From Rikenellaceae bacterium (lineage in GTDB: Bacteria > Bacteroidota > Bacteroidia > Bacteroidales > Rikenellaceae): a DNA stretch of 64,000 nucleotides. The notes beneath the pieces were generated by a model, which worked only from the letters and a program-made list of their open reading frames with translations, had not been told where the DNA came from and made no database searches. The position numbers were made by a program, and so were the translations under genes. Positions 25,634-35,712 of this stretch are shown here, one piece after another. Within the stretch, counting starts at the first letter, position 1, and each line of letters begins with the position of its first letter. The DNA lies in the NCBI GenBank assembly GCA_015060165.1, contig SUZC01000003.1, forward strand, positions 62,001 through 126,000, read 5' to 3'.

Positions 25634-27226
25634 ATGCAGAGCCGAATTGAGAATATAAAGTGGCATTTGCAGCAGATGCCGATGCTCCGAGCCCTGCTGC
25701 CTATTGTGGTGGGAGTAATTATAGCCGACCGTGTGACATTCCCGTTGTGGAGTGTTGCGGTCGGTTTTGTTTTGTCGTTGGTAGTGGCTTGGTGGTGGAG
25801 GGCATGCAATGTGGCTAATCTCTATCTGTTTGTCGCTTTTATGTTGCTCGGTGTGATGGCTGTGGAGCTTCGCCGTGGATCGGATCACTCCTCGGTCGAA
25901 CACGAATTGTTCGGCAAAGGCGCATTGGCAGAAATTGCTATTGAACGAGTGACATCCCAGCACGAAGGTGTAGCGTTGTGCGATGCGCGTCTGGTGGCTT
26001 GTCGGGCGATTGATGCCTCAGAGGGGAGTTCGGCCGAGCCGCAGATTGTCAATTGGCCGGTGCGGGTTGTTGCCGATGAGTCGATAGGGGTGCAGATGGG
26101 TAGCCGTCTGTTGGCTCACGCTCATATAAGGCCATTTGATAAGAATTCCGAGAATCGTTATGAGGCTTATATGGCTCGTCGAGGTGTGGTAGGGCAGTTG
26201 TGGCTTGGGAGTGCCGATGTGATGGATCACCGCTTATCGGATAAGAGAGTAGCTAGTTGGTTGCACAATAAAGCTCTGCATCGGATTGATAGCCTGCGCC
26301 TTAGTGAGGAAAATAGGGCGGTGGTTGAAGCTATGACCATAGGCGAACGTGCCTCGATGAGCAGCCCCTTGCGTAATCTCTATGCCCGAAGTGGCTCGGC
26401 ACATCTGCTGGCTGTATCGGGCCTGCACGTGGGATTTGTCTTTGCGATAATCAATCTGCTACTTATGAGTCTGGCTCTATTCAGGCACGGTCAGCTGATT
26501 CGTGCGCTTTTGGCTGTGGTGGCTATATGGATTTATGCGGCGGTGGCAGGTGCCTCGCCCTCGGTGGTGCGTGCTGCAGTTATGTTTTCTATTTTGCAGC
26601 TGGCCTTTGCTCTTTCGGCTCGTACTCCGGCGCTCAACTCGCTGGCCTTTACGGCTTGTGTGATGATTGTGTGGGATGCGTCGTTGCTCTACGACGCAGG
26701 ATTCCTGCTCTCGTTCTCGGCCGTGGCGGGTATTGCAGTGTGGGGCGTGGAACTTGCTTCGCTCAGAGTAGTGACCCATCGACCATTCGAGCGGAAACTG
26801 CAATATAAGCATTGGCTTCGTGATGGAGTGCAGAGAATGACCATATCGGTCTGGCACGCGATAGCAATGAGTGTGGCGGCTACGCTGGCAACCATACCCC
26901 TTACTGCCTATATGTTTGGCGTGGTATCGTTGTGGAGCGTTGTTGTCGGGCCGCTGATGATTCTGCTTGGAATGTTGATTGTCAGTGCTGCAATGTTGTG
27001 GGTGTTGCTACCCGTTGGATTCTTTATGGGTGTGATGAGTTGGGCACTTGAAGTGCTTACTGGCGCAATGAACGGCATTGCAGCGTGGTGTTCGCAGCAG
27101 GAGTTCCTGATTTGGGAGGGATATATCGGTGGATGGCTCTGCGTGGGTTGTTATCTGGCGTTTGCCATCATTACCCTATGGTTGTGGAGCAGACCACGTG
27201 GCGACGGGCGTCGCCGGAGATACTAA
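25634..27226 (+). CDS. ComEC/Rec2-type DNA-uptake channel protein
   Basis: 530 aa. N-terminal membrane helices (about 18-75) are followed by an OB-like soluble domain (about 85-200) and then the Competence domain of many helices (about 255-510). The signature HLLAVSGLHVGFVF starts near residue 257. The metallo-beta-lactamase domain of longer ComEC proteins is absent, as is common in Bacteroidetes. ComEC moves single-stranded DNA across the inner membrane during transformation. The last 4 bases overlap the end of the convergent S4 gene. Confidence 0.87.
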   Translation: MQSRIENIKWHLQQMPMLRALLPIVVGVIIADRVTFPLWSVAVGFVLSLVVAWWWRACNVANLYLFVAFMLLGVMAVELRRGSDHSSVEHELFGKGALAEIAIERVTSQHEGVALCDARLVACRAIDASEGSSAEPQIVNWPVRVVADESIGVQMGSRLLAHAHIRPFDKNSENRYEAYMARRGVVGQLWLGSADVMDHRLSDKRVASWLHNKALHRIDSLRLSEENRAVVEAMTIGERASMSSPLRNLYARSGSAHLLAVSGLHVGFVFAIINLLLMSLALFRHGQLIRALLAVVAIWIYAAVAGASPSVVRAAVMFSILQLAFALSARTPALNSLAFTACVMIVWDASLLYDAGFLLSFSAVAGIAVWGVELASLRVVTHRPFERKLQYKHWLRDGVQRMTISVWHAIAMSVAATLATIPLTAYMFGVVSLWSVVVGPLMILLGMLIVSAAMLWVLLPVGFFMGVMSWALEVLTGAMNGIAAWCSQQEFLIWEGYIGGWLCVGCYLAFAIITLWLWSRPRGDGRRRRY

Positions 27227-27630
27227 TCGTCGTAATCCTCGTCATCATCGAGGTAGAACTCCTCCATCAAGGCGTCTATATCGCGACGCTCCTTCTTGGT
27301 GGGTCGGCCAGTGCCTCGTTCGCGGAATACGAAGATTGTCTCGCGAGGAGTGTTGAGTTTGTCGAGCTCCTCCTGCGGAGTGATGTTGAGCAGATAGTTG
27401 GGAACGAGCTTTGCACCCTGACGGCTCGATACCAGGTCGAGAACCTTATAGGTGTAGGTTATGGGCATACGCTTTACGCTGATTATGTCGCCCTGTTTCA
27501 CCTCGCGTGAGGGTTTGGCATAGCTGTCGTTCACCAGCACACGATTGTTACGTATGGCGTCGGCAGCATCGCTGCGAGTCTTGAAGATGCGAACAGCCCA
27601 AAGATATTTATCTAATCGTATTTCACTCAT
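27223..27630 (-). CDS. S4-domain RNA-binding protein (Hsp15/HslR-like)
   Basis: 135 aa. The S4 fold occupies residues about 3-60 (RLDKYLWAVRIFKTRSDAADAIRNNRVLVND), the nucleic-acid-binding module of Hsp15, which in E. coli rescues stalled 50S subunits. A basic stretch GTGRPTKKERRDID and a very acidic end (DDDEDYDD) follow. It is transcribed leftward downstream of ftsW, with about 136 bp between them. Its end meets comEC tail to tail with a 4-bp overlap and no terminator. Confidence 0.85.
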   Translation of the reverse strand: MSEIRLDKYLWAVRIFKTRSDAADAIRNNRVLVNDSYAKPSREVKQGDIISVKRMPITYTYKVLDLVSSRQGAKLVPNYLLNITPQEELDKLNTPRETIFVFRERGTGRPTKKERRDIDALMEEFYLDDDEDYDD

Positions 27631-27766
27631 AATCGTTTCATTTTTTTAGTCCAGAATGCTCCCCTCCCTCCCTGAATGGCAGTCTGAATGGGTAATGGGG
27701 TGCGTTGGTGACGTGCCAAGCAGCCAAATTCACTGGCCTATTGCATTCGTATTGTTTGTGTTGTCC

Positions 27767-29152
27767 CTACTCCGTATGTGAGCCCTCCTGCGTCTGACGG
27801 CTAACGCTCAGAATCATTCCCAGACCTATCGAGGTGAACAGTAACGATGAGCCTCCGCGCGAGATGAGCGGCAGGGTCTGACCCGTTTCGGGAATTATAT
27901 TGACCGTTACCATAATATGCAACAACGCCTGTCCTGTAATTAGTAGGGCTATGCCGAGCGATAGTAAGGCAGGATATTTTTTTGGACACCGTTCGAAAAT
28001 CTCAATGGCGCGGAAGAAAATCCACACATAGAGTGCCACAAGTATCATCGCCATCACTATTCCATACTCCTCGACAAAGAATGCAAAGGCATAATCACTC
28101 TCGGGGTGGGTCATCTCCACTCTGACTGCACTCTGTCCTGCACCACGACCTAAAATTCCACCATTGTAGATGGCTATCATCGAACGCTCCGTATCGCTCA
28201 GATCCTCGACCGGAATCTCCGTACGATCGGTGGTCCACAAATCGATCCACGTCGATATTCGACCTCCTGCCGTGTGGCTACGACCCAAGCCGAGCAGTGC
28301 CACAAATGCCACTCCAACCAGTGCCCAACCGATTATGCGGAAGATTTCGGTCCAGCGCACTCGACCGATGTAGAGCATTGCAAGCGAGAGTACGAATGCC
28401 AGTACGGCCGACGATGTGTGGGCGGGCATAATGACCATACAAGTCAGCACGATAGGTGCAAAAATCGGCCATCCTCCCTCACGCCATATACGGCGTTGCT
28501 TGGGGCTGCCCCACGTCCAGAATAGTATACTCGGCACAATCTGCATTTCGTGAATGTTCGATTGTCGGCGTGCCAATTGTCGTGCGAGGAACATCACAAG
28601 CGCAATTTTCAGCATCTCGGAGGGCTGGAACTGGAATCCTGCAATCGAAATCCATCGTGCTGCTCCATTGGTGGTTGCACCTGTGAAATATACCGCTGCG
28701 GTGAGCCCTACTGCCACTACCCACAGAATGAGCGAGAATCGGCGATATGTGCTGCTGTTGATTCGGTGAACCGTAAAGAGTGCTACTATGCAAATGGCAA
28801 GCAGTGCCAGTTGCGAGCTAAGGAACGCATCGGTGGTGAGTGCCGAACGGGGGTTATATGCCATCTTGGCTGTCGATGAGTAGACTACAAGCACCGAGAT
28901 GGTCATCAGCGCAATGATGATGACCCACAGCACTCTGTCGCCACCGAATAGTCGGAGTATGGCCTCTTTCAGGCTGCTCCCGCTCTGGTTGGCGCTGGCT
29001 TTGCTCTTCTCGTAGCTCTCCATCATATCGGGTCTTACAGCGACATCGTCGTGGCCCAACGCTTCGGTGTTGCGTACCGATGGCTGCTGGTCGTCGACGT
29101 CGGTATTCTCGCGACGGATATGTTTTGAGTAGTCTATCTCCTTGCGGCTCAT
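27767..29152 (-). CDS. ftsW: FtsW-type lipid II polymerase / SEDS protein
   Basis: 461 aa with about ten transmembrane helices after a polar N-terminal tail of about 75 residues. SEDS features include the GAARWISIAGFQFQPSE block (about 165-182), ISTWIDLW, the AIYNGGILGRGAGQS stretch and the end block NIIPETGQTLPLISRGGSSLL. Its place right after murD in a dcw cluster makes FtsW (septal glycan polymerase working with FtsI) more likely than RodA. It ends the cluster in this window: murG, murC, ftsQ, ftsA and ftsZ do not follow. Confidence 0.9.
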   Translation of the reverse strand: MSRKEIDYSKHIRRENTDVDDQQPSVRNTEALGHDDVAVRPDMMESYEKSKASANQSGSSLKEAILRLFGGDRVLWVIIIALMTISVLVVYSSTAKMAYNPRSALTTDAFLSSQLALLAICIVALFTVHRINSSTYRRFSLILWVVAVGLTAAVYFTGATTNGAARWISIAGFQFQPSEMLKIALVMFLARQLARRQSNIHEMQIVPSILFWTWGSPKQRRIWREGGWPIFAPIVLTCMVIMPAHTSSAVLAFVLSLAMLYIGRVRWTEIFRIIGWALVGVAFVALLGLGRSHTAGGRISTWIDLWTTDRTEIPVEDLSDTERSMIAIYNGGILGRGAGQSAVRVEMTHPESDYAFAFFVEEYGIVMAMILVALYVWIFFRAIEIFERCPKKYPALLSLGIALLITGQALLHIMVTVNIIPETGQTLPLISRGGSSLLFTSIGLGMILSVSRQTQEGSHTE

Positions 29153-29176
29153 ATGACTCGTGTAGTTAGCTTATAA

Positions 29177-30547
29177 TTATTTGTTTAACACATTATTGCG
29201 TACCCACTCCTTGAAGAGCTGGCCACGCTGTTCGTAGTTCTTAAACAGATCGAAACTTGCACAGGCGGGCGAGAGTAGCACCGTATCGCCAGCAGTGGCT
29301 ATCGAGCGGGCTGCCTGCATAGCTTCGTCGAGCGATGAGCAGCTTACAACTTGCGGCACGATGTCGGTAAACTCCTTGATGAGTTTCTCGTTGTCGAGGC
29401 CCATACATACCAGAGCCTTCACCTTCTTGCGTGCAAACTCTTTCAGGGGGGAGTAGTCGTTACCCTTGTCTGTTCCTCCTGCAATCCATACCACCGGGCG
29501 AGTCATACTCTCCAAAGCGTACCACACCGAATCGACATTGGTAGCCTTCGAGTCGTTGATCCACTCCACTCCGTTCTGCTCTCCCGCAGGTTCCAAGCGA
29601 TGCTCAACGGGCGAAAAATCGTAAATCGAGCGAGCTACCTGTTCAGGCTCTACCCCTGCCGCCATCGTGGCCAGTGCTGCCGCCATAGCGTTGTAGGAGT
29701 TATGCAGACCGCGAATCTTCATCTGCTGAGTGTTGAGTGTTAGGCTTTTGCGACCCACGCGAATCTCAATCTCTCCATCGGGCATCATAAATCCATCACC
29801 TGCCGAGCTCGCCACAGCCTGTCGGGCTGCGAAGGGGAGCAGTCGCTGACGCAACTCGTATTTCGGAAGTTCGGCAGCTATCACCTCGTCATCGGCTGAG
29901 TAGACAAACGCACAACGTGTGTGTTGGTTGCGAATGATGCGCATCTTTGAGTCCACATAGTTCTGGAAGCAGTAGTTATAGCGGTCGAGGTGGTCGGGCG
30001 TGATGTTCATCAATACGGCCACATCGGCTTTGAAATCGTACATTCCATCGAGCTGGAACGAGCTGAGCTCCAGCACATACCAGTCGGGCGAGGAGGTGGC
30101 TACCTGATAGGCAAAGCTCTCGCCGATGTTGCCACCCAGAGCCACATTCATTCCTGCGTCGCACATAATTTTGTAGATGAGCGAAGTGGTTGTGGTCTTG
30201 CCGTTTGAGCCGGTGATGCAGATTGTGCGTGACTTGCCCATATATCGGGCGGCAAACTCCATTTCCGAGATTATGGGGGTTCCCTGCTCGCGCAGAGCCT
30301 TCACTATGGCTGCTTTTTCGGGTATGCCGGGCGACTTAACGACCTCGTCGGCTGCCAAGATACGCTCAATGGTATGCCCTCCCTGCTCATACTCAATTTG
30401 CCATTCATCGAGTACTTTAGTGTAGCGTTCAGCAATCGGGCCAGCGTCGCTCAGAAAGGTCTCAAATCCCATCTTCTTGGCCAGTACAGCCGAGCCGTAG
30501 CCGCTGATTCCGCCACCCAAAACCACAATTTTCTTGCTTCGTTTCAT
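29177..30547 (-). CDS. murD: UDP-N-acetylmuramoyl-L-alanine:D-glutamate ligase
   Basis: The 456-aa ATP-dependent amide ligase adds D-Glu to UDP-MurNAc-L-Ala in the cytoplasm. The N-terminal Rossmann-like domain has VLGGGISGYGSA (9-20), the central domain carries the ATP loop ITGSNGKTTT (111-120), and the C-terminal domain contains WINDSKATN and GGTDKGNDY. Length and motifs are complete. It lies between mraY (65-bp gap) and ftsW (24-bp gap). Confidence 0.95.
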   Translation of the reverse strand: MKRSKKIVVLGGGISGYGSAVLAKKMGFETFLSDAGPIAERYTKVLDEWQIEYEQGGHTIERILAADEVVKSPGIPEKAAIVKALREQGTPIISEMEFAARYMGKSRTICITGSNGKTTTTSLIYKIMCDAGMNVALGGNIGESFAYQVATSSPDWYVLELSSFQLDGMYDFKADVAVLMNITPDHLDRYNYCFQNYVDSKMRIIRNQHTRCAFVYSADDEVIAAELPKYELRQRLLPFAARQAVASSAGDGFMMPDGEIEIRVGRKSLTLNTQQMKIRGLHNSYNAMAAALATMAAGVEPEQVARSIYDFSPVEHRLEPAGEQNGVEWINDSKATNVDSVWYALESMTRPVVWIAGGTDKGNDYSPLKEFARKKVKALVCMGLDNEKLIKEFTDIVPQVVSCSSLDEAMQAARSIATAGDTVLLSPACASFDLFKNYEQRGQLFKEWVRNNVLNK

Positions 30548-30612
30548 ATCTTTTCTACTCTGTTTTCGGTCAAATTATTTTGCTGCGTTTGCTTACCACA
30601 TTTGCTTGTTCG

Positions 30613-31857
30613 CTATCGAATCTTCAATGTTACCAGCGTAAGTGCACTTAGTAGCATCGAGAGGATGAAGAAGCGCATTACGATTTTGGTCTCGAAGATT
30701 CCTGACTTCTGATAGTGGTGGTGCAGAGGTGCCATCTTGAATATGCGACGACCCTCGCCATACTTGCGTTTGGTGTACTTAAACCACGCCACCTGTATCA
30801 TAACCGACAACGACTCCACAAGGAACAATCCACACATCAGCGGCAGCAACAGCTCCTTGCGAATGCAGAGTGCGAAGACTGCAATGATACCTCCGATGGC
30901 CAGCGAGCCTGTGTCGCCCATAAAAATCTGCGCCGGGAATGAGTTATACCACAAGAATCCGAGCAAAGCTCCGCACAGTGCGGCGGCAAATACCACCAGC
31001 TCGGCCGATTCGGGGATATACATAATGTTGAGGTAATCGGCGTAGATAATATGGCCCGAAAGGTAGGCCAATGCACCCAGCGCGATGGTTATCGGCACAC
31101 TCACCGAGGTGAGCAGGCCATCCAATCCATCTGTCAGGTTGGCTCCGTTCGACACGGCTGTCACCACGAGGATTGCAACTGCAATATAGATTAGCCAAGT
31201 GAGCCACTCGTTGCCGAAACCAAGCCAGCTATAGTCGAACTCGTTGTCCTTGATGAAGGGGATTGTCGTCTTGGTGGTCTTTTCGGGGGTGGGGCTCATA
31301 ACGGTACGTTGGGTCTGAGTGACGATGGTCTGACCCTCCTCGTTCAGGTAGACCGTTTCGGTGGGAGCTGCCACCTTTTCGCGGATTACAACCTCCTGCG
31401 AGAAGCACATCACCGTACCTACAATCACGCCCAAACCAACCTGGCCTACAATCTTGAACTTACCCTTCAAGCCATCTTTGTTGTGGCGGAAGGTCTTGAT
31501 ATAGTCGTCCAGGAAACCGAGCGTACCGAGCCAGATGGTCGAGATAATCATCAGCTGAACGTAGATATTGTTCAACTTGCCTACCAGAATAATCGGTACC
31601 AAAATAGCAAGCAGGATCAGTACACCTCCCATCGTGGGGGTTCCCCTCTTCGAGAGCTGACCTTCGAGACCGAGGTCGCGGATCTCCTCGCCAATTTGGT
31701 GGCGTTGCAAGATGCGGATGATGCTACGGCCGAAGAAGATGGTAATCAGCAACGAGATTACAATGGCAGCAGCTGAGCGGAACGAGATATATTGAAACAT
31801 ACCCGCACCCGGCAGGTCGTAGTGTTCGTTCAGATATTTAAAAAGTGAGTAGAGCAT
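30613..31857 (-). CDS. mraY: Phospho-N-acetylmuramoyl-pentapeptide transferase
   Basis: 414 aa, a membrane enzyme with about ten helices that makes lipid I from UDP-MurNAc-pentapeptide and undecaprenyl phosphate. The catalytic FLDDYIKTFRHNKDGLKGK (Asp117, Asp118) and GANLTDGLDGLLT blocks are present, as is the PLHHHYQKSG histidine motif. An extra polar loop at about 155-215 makes it longer than the E. coli enzyme, as I recall for other Bacteroidetes homologues. Confidence 0.95.
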   Translation of the reverse strand: MLYSLFKYLNEHYDLPGAGMFQYISFRSAAAIVISLLITIFFGRSIIRILQRHQIGEEIRDLGLEGQLSKRGTPTMGGVLILLAILVPIILVGKLNNIYVQLMIISTIWLGTLGFLDDYIKTFRHNKDGLKGKFKIVGQVGLGVIVGTVMCFSQEVVIREKVAAPTETVYLNEEGQTIVTQTQRTVMSPTPEKTTKTTIPFIKDNEFDYSWLGFGNEWLTWLIYIAVAILVVTAVSNGANLTDGLDGLLTSVSVPITIALGALAYLSGHIIYADYLNIMYIPESAELVVFAAALCGALLGFLWYNSFPAQIFMGDTGSLAIGGIIAVFALCIRKELLLPLMCGLFLVESLSVMIQVAWFKYTKRKYGEGRRIFKMAPLHHHYQKSGIFETKIVMRFFILSMLLSALTLVTLKIR

Positions 31858-31906
31858 GTCTTTTCGTGGTATTTATTCTGTTTTATTTGTGTGTGGAAAA
31901 TGGTTT

Positions 31907-33364
31907 TTATCTAGTATTTGCGTCAAATGCCGCCCGAAGCTCCTCTCTGTCATCGAAGTGCAGCTTCTCGCGGCCGATAATCTGGTAGGTCTCATGACCT
32001 TTACCGGCAACAAGTATTATGTCTCCCTTTGTCGCAAGCATCACTGCTGTGCGAATGGCTTGTCGGCGGTCGCTGATACGAAGCACCTGTGCTCCTGGCT
32101 CAACGCCCTCCATCATCTGGTCGAGAATCTTTTCTGGGTCCTCGGTGCGAGGGTTGTCGGAGGTGAGGATTGCTATGTCGGCCTCGCGCGAAGCTATGCG
32201 GGCCATTTCGGGGCGTTTCGTAGAGTCGCGGTCGCCACCACAACCACACACCACGATGAGTCGCTGGCCCTCACTGCGAATATCGTTGATTGTAGCAATC
32301 ACATTCTCCAATGCGTCGGGCGTATGGGCGTAGTCGACAATAGCGACCTTGCCGTCATCGGAGCGAACAGGCTCGAAACGGCCACTCACCGAGTGAAGTG
32401 TGCTGAGTCCTTGCAGTAGCTCCTGCTCATCGGCACCCAGCAGGGTGGCAGCTCCGTAGACTGCCATCAGATTCGATGCGTTGAATCGGCCGAGGAAGTT
32501 GACCCACACCTCGTGGTTGCCAATTTTCAGCAGCATACCGTCGAAGTGAGTCTCGAGTATCTTACAGCGGAAGTCGGCCATCTGGCGGAGTGAGTAACGG
32601 CTCACCTGAGCGCGACAATTCTGCACCATCACCTCGCCATTGCGGTCGTCGGCATTGGTCAGAGCAAAGGCCCGCTTGTCGAGCGAGTCGAACAGACGCT
32701 TTTTGGCCTTTATATATTCGGCAAATGTGCCGTGATAATCCAAGTGATCGTGCGTGAGGTTGGTGAAGATAGCTCCTCGGAATCGGAGTCCTCGGATTCG
32801 CTCCTGCACCACCGAGTGCGACGACACCTCCATAAAGCAGTAGTCGCAACCCATATCGACCATCTCGCGCAGCATGGCATTCAGACGAATGGCATCGGGT
32901 GTGGTGTGAGTCGAGACAATCTCACGCTCACCGATGCGGTAAACCACTGTCGAGATAAGTCCCACCTTATAGCCCATTGCTCGATAGAGGTCATAGAGCA
33001 GTGTGGCAATGGTTGTCTTGCCGTTTGTTCCCGTTACACCCACCAATGCAAGCTGATGCGAGGGGTTGCCGTAGTAAGCAGCTGCTATGTCGGCCATGGC
33101 CGAGTTGGAATCCTCGACCTCGATGTAGCTCACTCCTTCGACAATCTTCTCAGGCATCTGCTCACACACGATTGCCGTAGCTCCACGCTCAATGGCTGAG
33201 GCTATGTAGTCGTGGCCGTCGCTCTGCGTGCCTCGTATTGCGAAGAAACAGTTGCCCGGCTCGACCTTGCGTGAGTCGTATTGCAGTGCCGTCACCACGC
33301 TGTCGCTCGCTGCGGTGAACGAACGAGGGGTGATAGCCGATAATATTTCGCTTAGTTGTTTCAT
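31907..33364 (-). CDS. murE: UDP-MurNAc-tripeptide synthetase (meso-diaminopimelate adding)
   Basis: 485 aa. The ATP loop is GTNGKTT (112-118). The SSHS and THDHLDYHGT blocks come next, and the substrate motif is DNPR (403-406) in TSDNPRTEDP, which marks enzymes that add meso-diaminopimelate rather than lysine. The cell wall should therefore contain m-DAP. It lies between ftsI (27-bp gap) and mraY (49-bp gap) in the leftward dcw operon. Confidence 0.95.
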   Translation of the reverse strand: MKQLSEILSAITPRSFTAASDSVVTALQYDSRKVEPGNCFFAIRGTQSDGHDYIASAIERGATAIVCEQMPEKIVEGVSYIEVEDSNSAMADIAAAYYGNPSHQLALVGVTGTNGKTTIATLLYDLYRAMGYKVGLISTVVYRIGEREIVSTHTTPDAIRLNAMLREMVDMGCDYCFMEVSSHSVVQERIRGLRFRGAIFTNLTHDHLDYHGTFAEYIKAKKRLFDSLDKRAFALTNADDRNGEVMVQNCRAQVSRYSLRQMADFRCKILETHFDGMLLKIGNHEVWVNFLGRFNASNLMAVYGAATLLGADEQELLQGLSTLHSVSGRFEPVRSDDGKVAIVDYAHTPDALENVIATINDIRSEGQRLIVVCGCGGDRDSTKRPEMARIASREADIAILTSDNPRTEDPEKILDQMMEGVEPGAQVLRISDRRQAIRTAVMLATKGDIILVAGKGHETYQIIGREKLHFDDREELRAAFDANTR

Positions 33365-33391
33365 TGTTTAAAACATATTGTTTGTGGTGGA

Positions 33392-35659
33392 CTACTTCAA
33401 AGTCAGTGTGACGAAGTGGTCCGAACCTATCTTGCGGCCGGCCGGTATGCTTTGCGAGCGTACAGTGCCCTTGCCTGTAAAATGTACTTTCAAACCTCGG
33501 CTCTCCAGCAGATAGAGTGCATCGCGCAGACCCATACCCACAACGTTGGGCATTGTCTGCTGGTCGGTGATGCTCTTGATGTCGACGTTGAGCAGAGTGT
33601 CGGTGCTGGCCACGCCCCAGCCCTCGCGATCGGTGAAGCTCACACGGGGCGAGAACTTGTCGGCCACGCGACGTATGTGGGCTATGTTGCCGCCCTTGAC
33701 GTGATGCGGATAACGCTCCTTCTCCGAGGGGGTAAGGTTTTGATGCCAATCCTCGTCGCGGTAGTAGATGTAGTTCACAATCTCGCGCTCCACAGGTCCG
33801 GCCAAACCGGCTCCGTAGACTGTAGTGCCTCGACCACGGCGGGTAAAGATTGAGGTCATAACCGTATATTTCGGGTTGTCGGCAGGGAAGTAGACTACCA
33901 TCGTTCCCAAATAGTATCCGTCGGAATATTTTATGCCGCTCTGTGCGAATTTTGCTGTACCTGTTTTGCCTGCCACGCGGAAAGAGAGTGTATCGCGGAA
34001 GAACTGTTTGGCAGTACCCGTGCGGGCGGTCTCCTCCAAGCACTCACGCACAACCATCAGCGTCTGGTCGGAGCAGATGCGCTCATTGATGACTCGTGTA
34101 GGGAAACGGTCGACCACTGTCTCGCCACGGCGCACCTCGCTAATTAGGCGTGGCGCAACCATACGACCTCGGTTGGCAACGGCGTTGTAGAGCGTGAGGG
34201 TGTGAATCGGCGGTAACTCGATTGCGTATCCGTAACCCATATTAGGCAGGGTGTGGGTACTCCATTTCTTGGTGTTACGTTCGTAGAGTGGTGCTGCCGT
34301 ACCCATCTGGTCGAGGCCCACCACCTTGTCCAAACCCAGCGTTCCGAGGAACTTCACATATCGTTCGGGATTATCCTTGTAGTGCTGATATATAGCCTCG
34401 GCGAAGTAGACATTCGACGATTGCGCCGTAGCCTCTTTCAGGTCGATATCCTTGCCGATATTGTGCGAATCCTGAATCAGCGGGCCTTTGCTGCCTCCAA
34501 TCCTTACGGCACGACCCTCGTGGGTGTCGTAACGTTGGCTCATAGGCATTCCACAATCCTCCACCAGCGCCAGCAAGGCCGCAAGTTTGAAGGTCGAACC
34601 CGGCTCCATACGGCGACTCAGAGCGTAGTTCTCCTTCTCGATGTATGTGCCGCTTCGCTCAGAGGTCTCACCCAGGTTGACCATAGCCAATATATCGCCT
34701 GTCGCAACCTCCATCACCATCGATGTTCCCCATATAGCCTTCTGGGCGGTGAGCTGTCGGCGCAGGGCTGCATCGGCAATATGTTGCATATCCACGTCGA
34801 GCGTGGTGACTATATCCAAGCCATCCTCGGCGTCGATATTATCTGAACTATGTACGAGTGTGGAGAATCCGGGTGCGATGCGTTGGCGCATCATACGGCC
34901 ATTCTTGCCTTCGAGCGTCGAGCGATAGAAAGCTTCGATTCCATAGTTACCCTTGTCGCCTACCAGACCGAGTGTACGACGGCCCAACTCGCCATAGGGA
35001 TAGACTCGCTGGTCGAGGGTCACCAGGTTGTAGGTCATTCCCATATTCCAATTCAGAATGGGGTATTTGCGAAGTACCTGCCATTCGTTATAGTCCACCG
35101 CACGGGGCAGAATAGCAACGGGGTGGTGGTCGCGAATCGTATCGTAAAGCTTTACGGTCTTGAACTCATCGCGTCGCAGTTTATCCCACATTTGAGCGAA
35201 AAATCCTTCGCTGCGCAGTACGTTGGTATCCTTGCGATAGATTACTCGATAGTGTTTGTTGTGGGCATTTATCATCTCGCGGCGATAGTCGGCAGCCGAG
35301 CGGTCGCCAAAGAAGCCGGCAAGCAGCTTGCCCAACGTGTCGGCCTGCTCTTTGAAGGTGTTGAGCGAGTCGAATCCGTCACTACCCATATCGAAATCGA
35401 CGCGGTAGCGAAGTATGGATGTTGCAAGTGGCTCTCCGTCACGCGATAGAATGGAGCCGCGACGCGAGTAGACAGAATCGGGCACGAATATACGCTCCTC
35501 CAAACGCTCGGCATTGTAGGAGATCTCTCCGCTGAATGCCAGCACCCAGATGAGTCGCACAAGCACGCACAGTCCCACAAGAATGAAGAGTCCATAGACC
35601 CGCTTTACTCGTGAAAACATCTCGGCTCGTACATCTATTTCGCGTTTTTGTTTTGCCAT
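33392..35659 (-). CDS. ftsI: Septal penicillin-binding protein (class B) with PASTA domain
   Basis: 755 aa. One transmembrane helix (about 22-42) precedes the PBP dimerisation part (60-300). The transpeptidase has SxxK as STFK (355-358), SSN (414-416) and KTG (565-567). A C-terminal PASTA domain of about 60 residues (PNVVGMGLRDALYLLESRGLK...) ends the protein. It cross-links septal peptidoglycan and works with FtsW from the same operon. All catalytic motifs are intact. Confidence 0.94.
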   Translation of the reverse strand: MAKQKREIDVRAEMFSRVKRVYGLFILVGLCVLVRLIWVLAFSGEISYNAERLEERIFVPDSVYSRRGSILSRDGEPLATSILRYRVDFDMGSDGFDSLNTFKEQADTLGKLLAGFFGDRSAADYRREMINAHNKHYRVIYRKDTNVLRSEGFFAQMWDKLRRDEFKTVKLYDTIRDHHPVAILPRAVDYNEWQVLRKYPILNWNMGMTYNLVTLDQRVYPYGELGRRTLGLVGDKGNYGIEAFYRSTLEGKNGRMMRQRIAPGFSTLVHSSDNIDAEDGLDIVTTLDVDMQHIADAALRRQLTAQKAIWGTSMVMEVATGDILAMVNLGETSERSGTYIEKENYALSRRMEPGSTFKLAALLALVEDCGMPMSQRYDTHEGRAVRIGGSKGPLIQDSHNIGKDIDLKEATAQSSNVYFAEAIYQHYKDNPERYVKFLGTLGLDKVVGLDQMGTAAPLYERNTKKWSTHTLPNMGYGYAIELPPIHTLTLYNAVANRGRMVAPRLISEVRRGETVVDRFPTRVINERICSDQTLMVVRECLEETARTGTAKQFFRDTLSFRVAGKTGTAKFAQSGIKYSDGYYLGTMVVYFPADNPKYTVMTSIFTRRGRGTTVYGAGLAGPVEREIVNYIYYRDEDWHQNLTPSEKERYPHHVKGGNIAHIRRVADKFSPRVSFTDREGWGVASTDTLLNVDIKSITDQQTMPNVVGMGLRDALYLLESRGLKVHFTGKGTVRSQSIPAGRKIGSDHFVTLTLK

Positions 35660-35712
35660 ATCGTTATGCCGCGCGGCTGCGGCTTAGTTGTTCGGTTTAT
35701 GGTTATTGTGGT

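Noticed and set aside
33189..34043. Minus-strand frame overlapping ftsI and murE in another phase
   Set aside because: Two genuine genes with all motifs cover the same bases.
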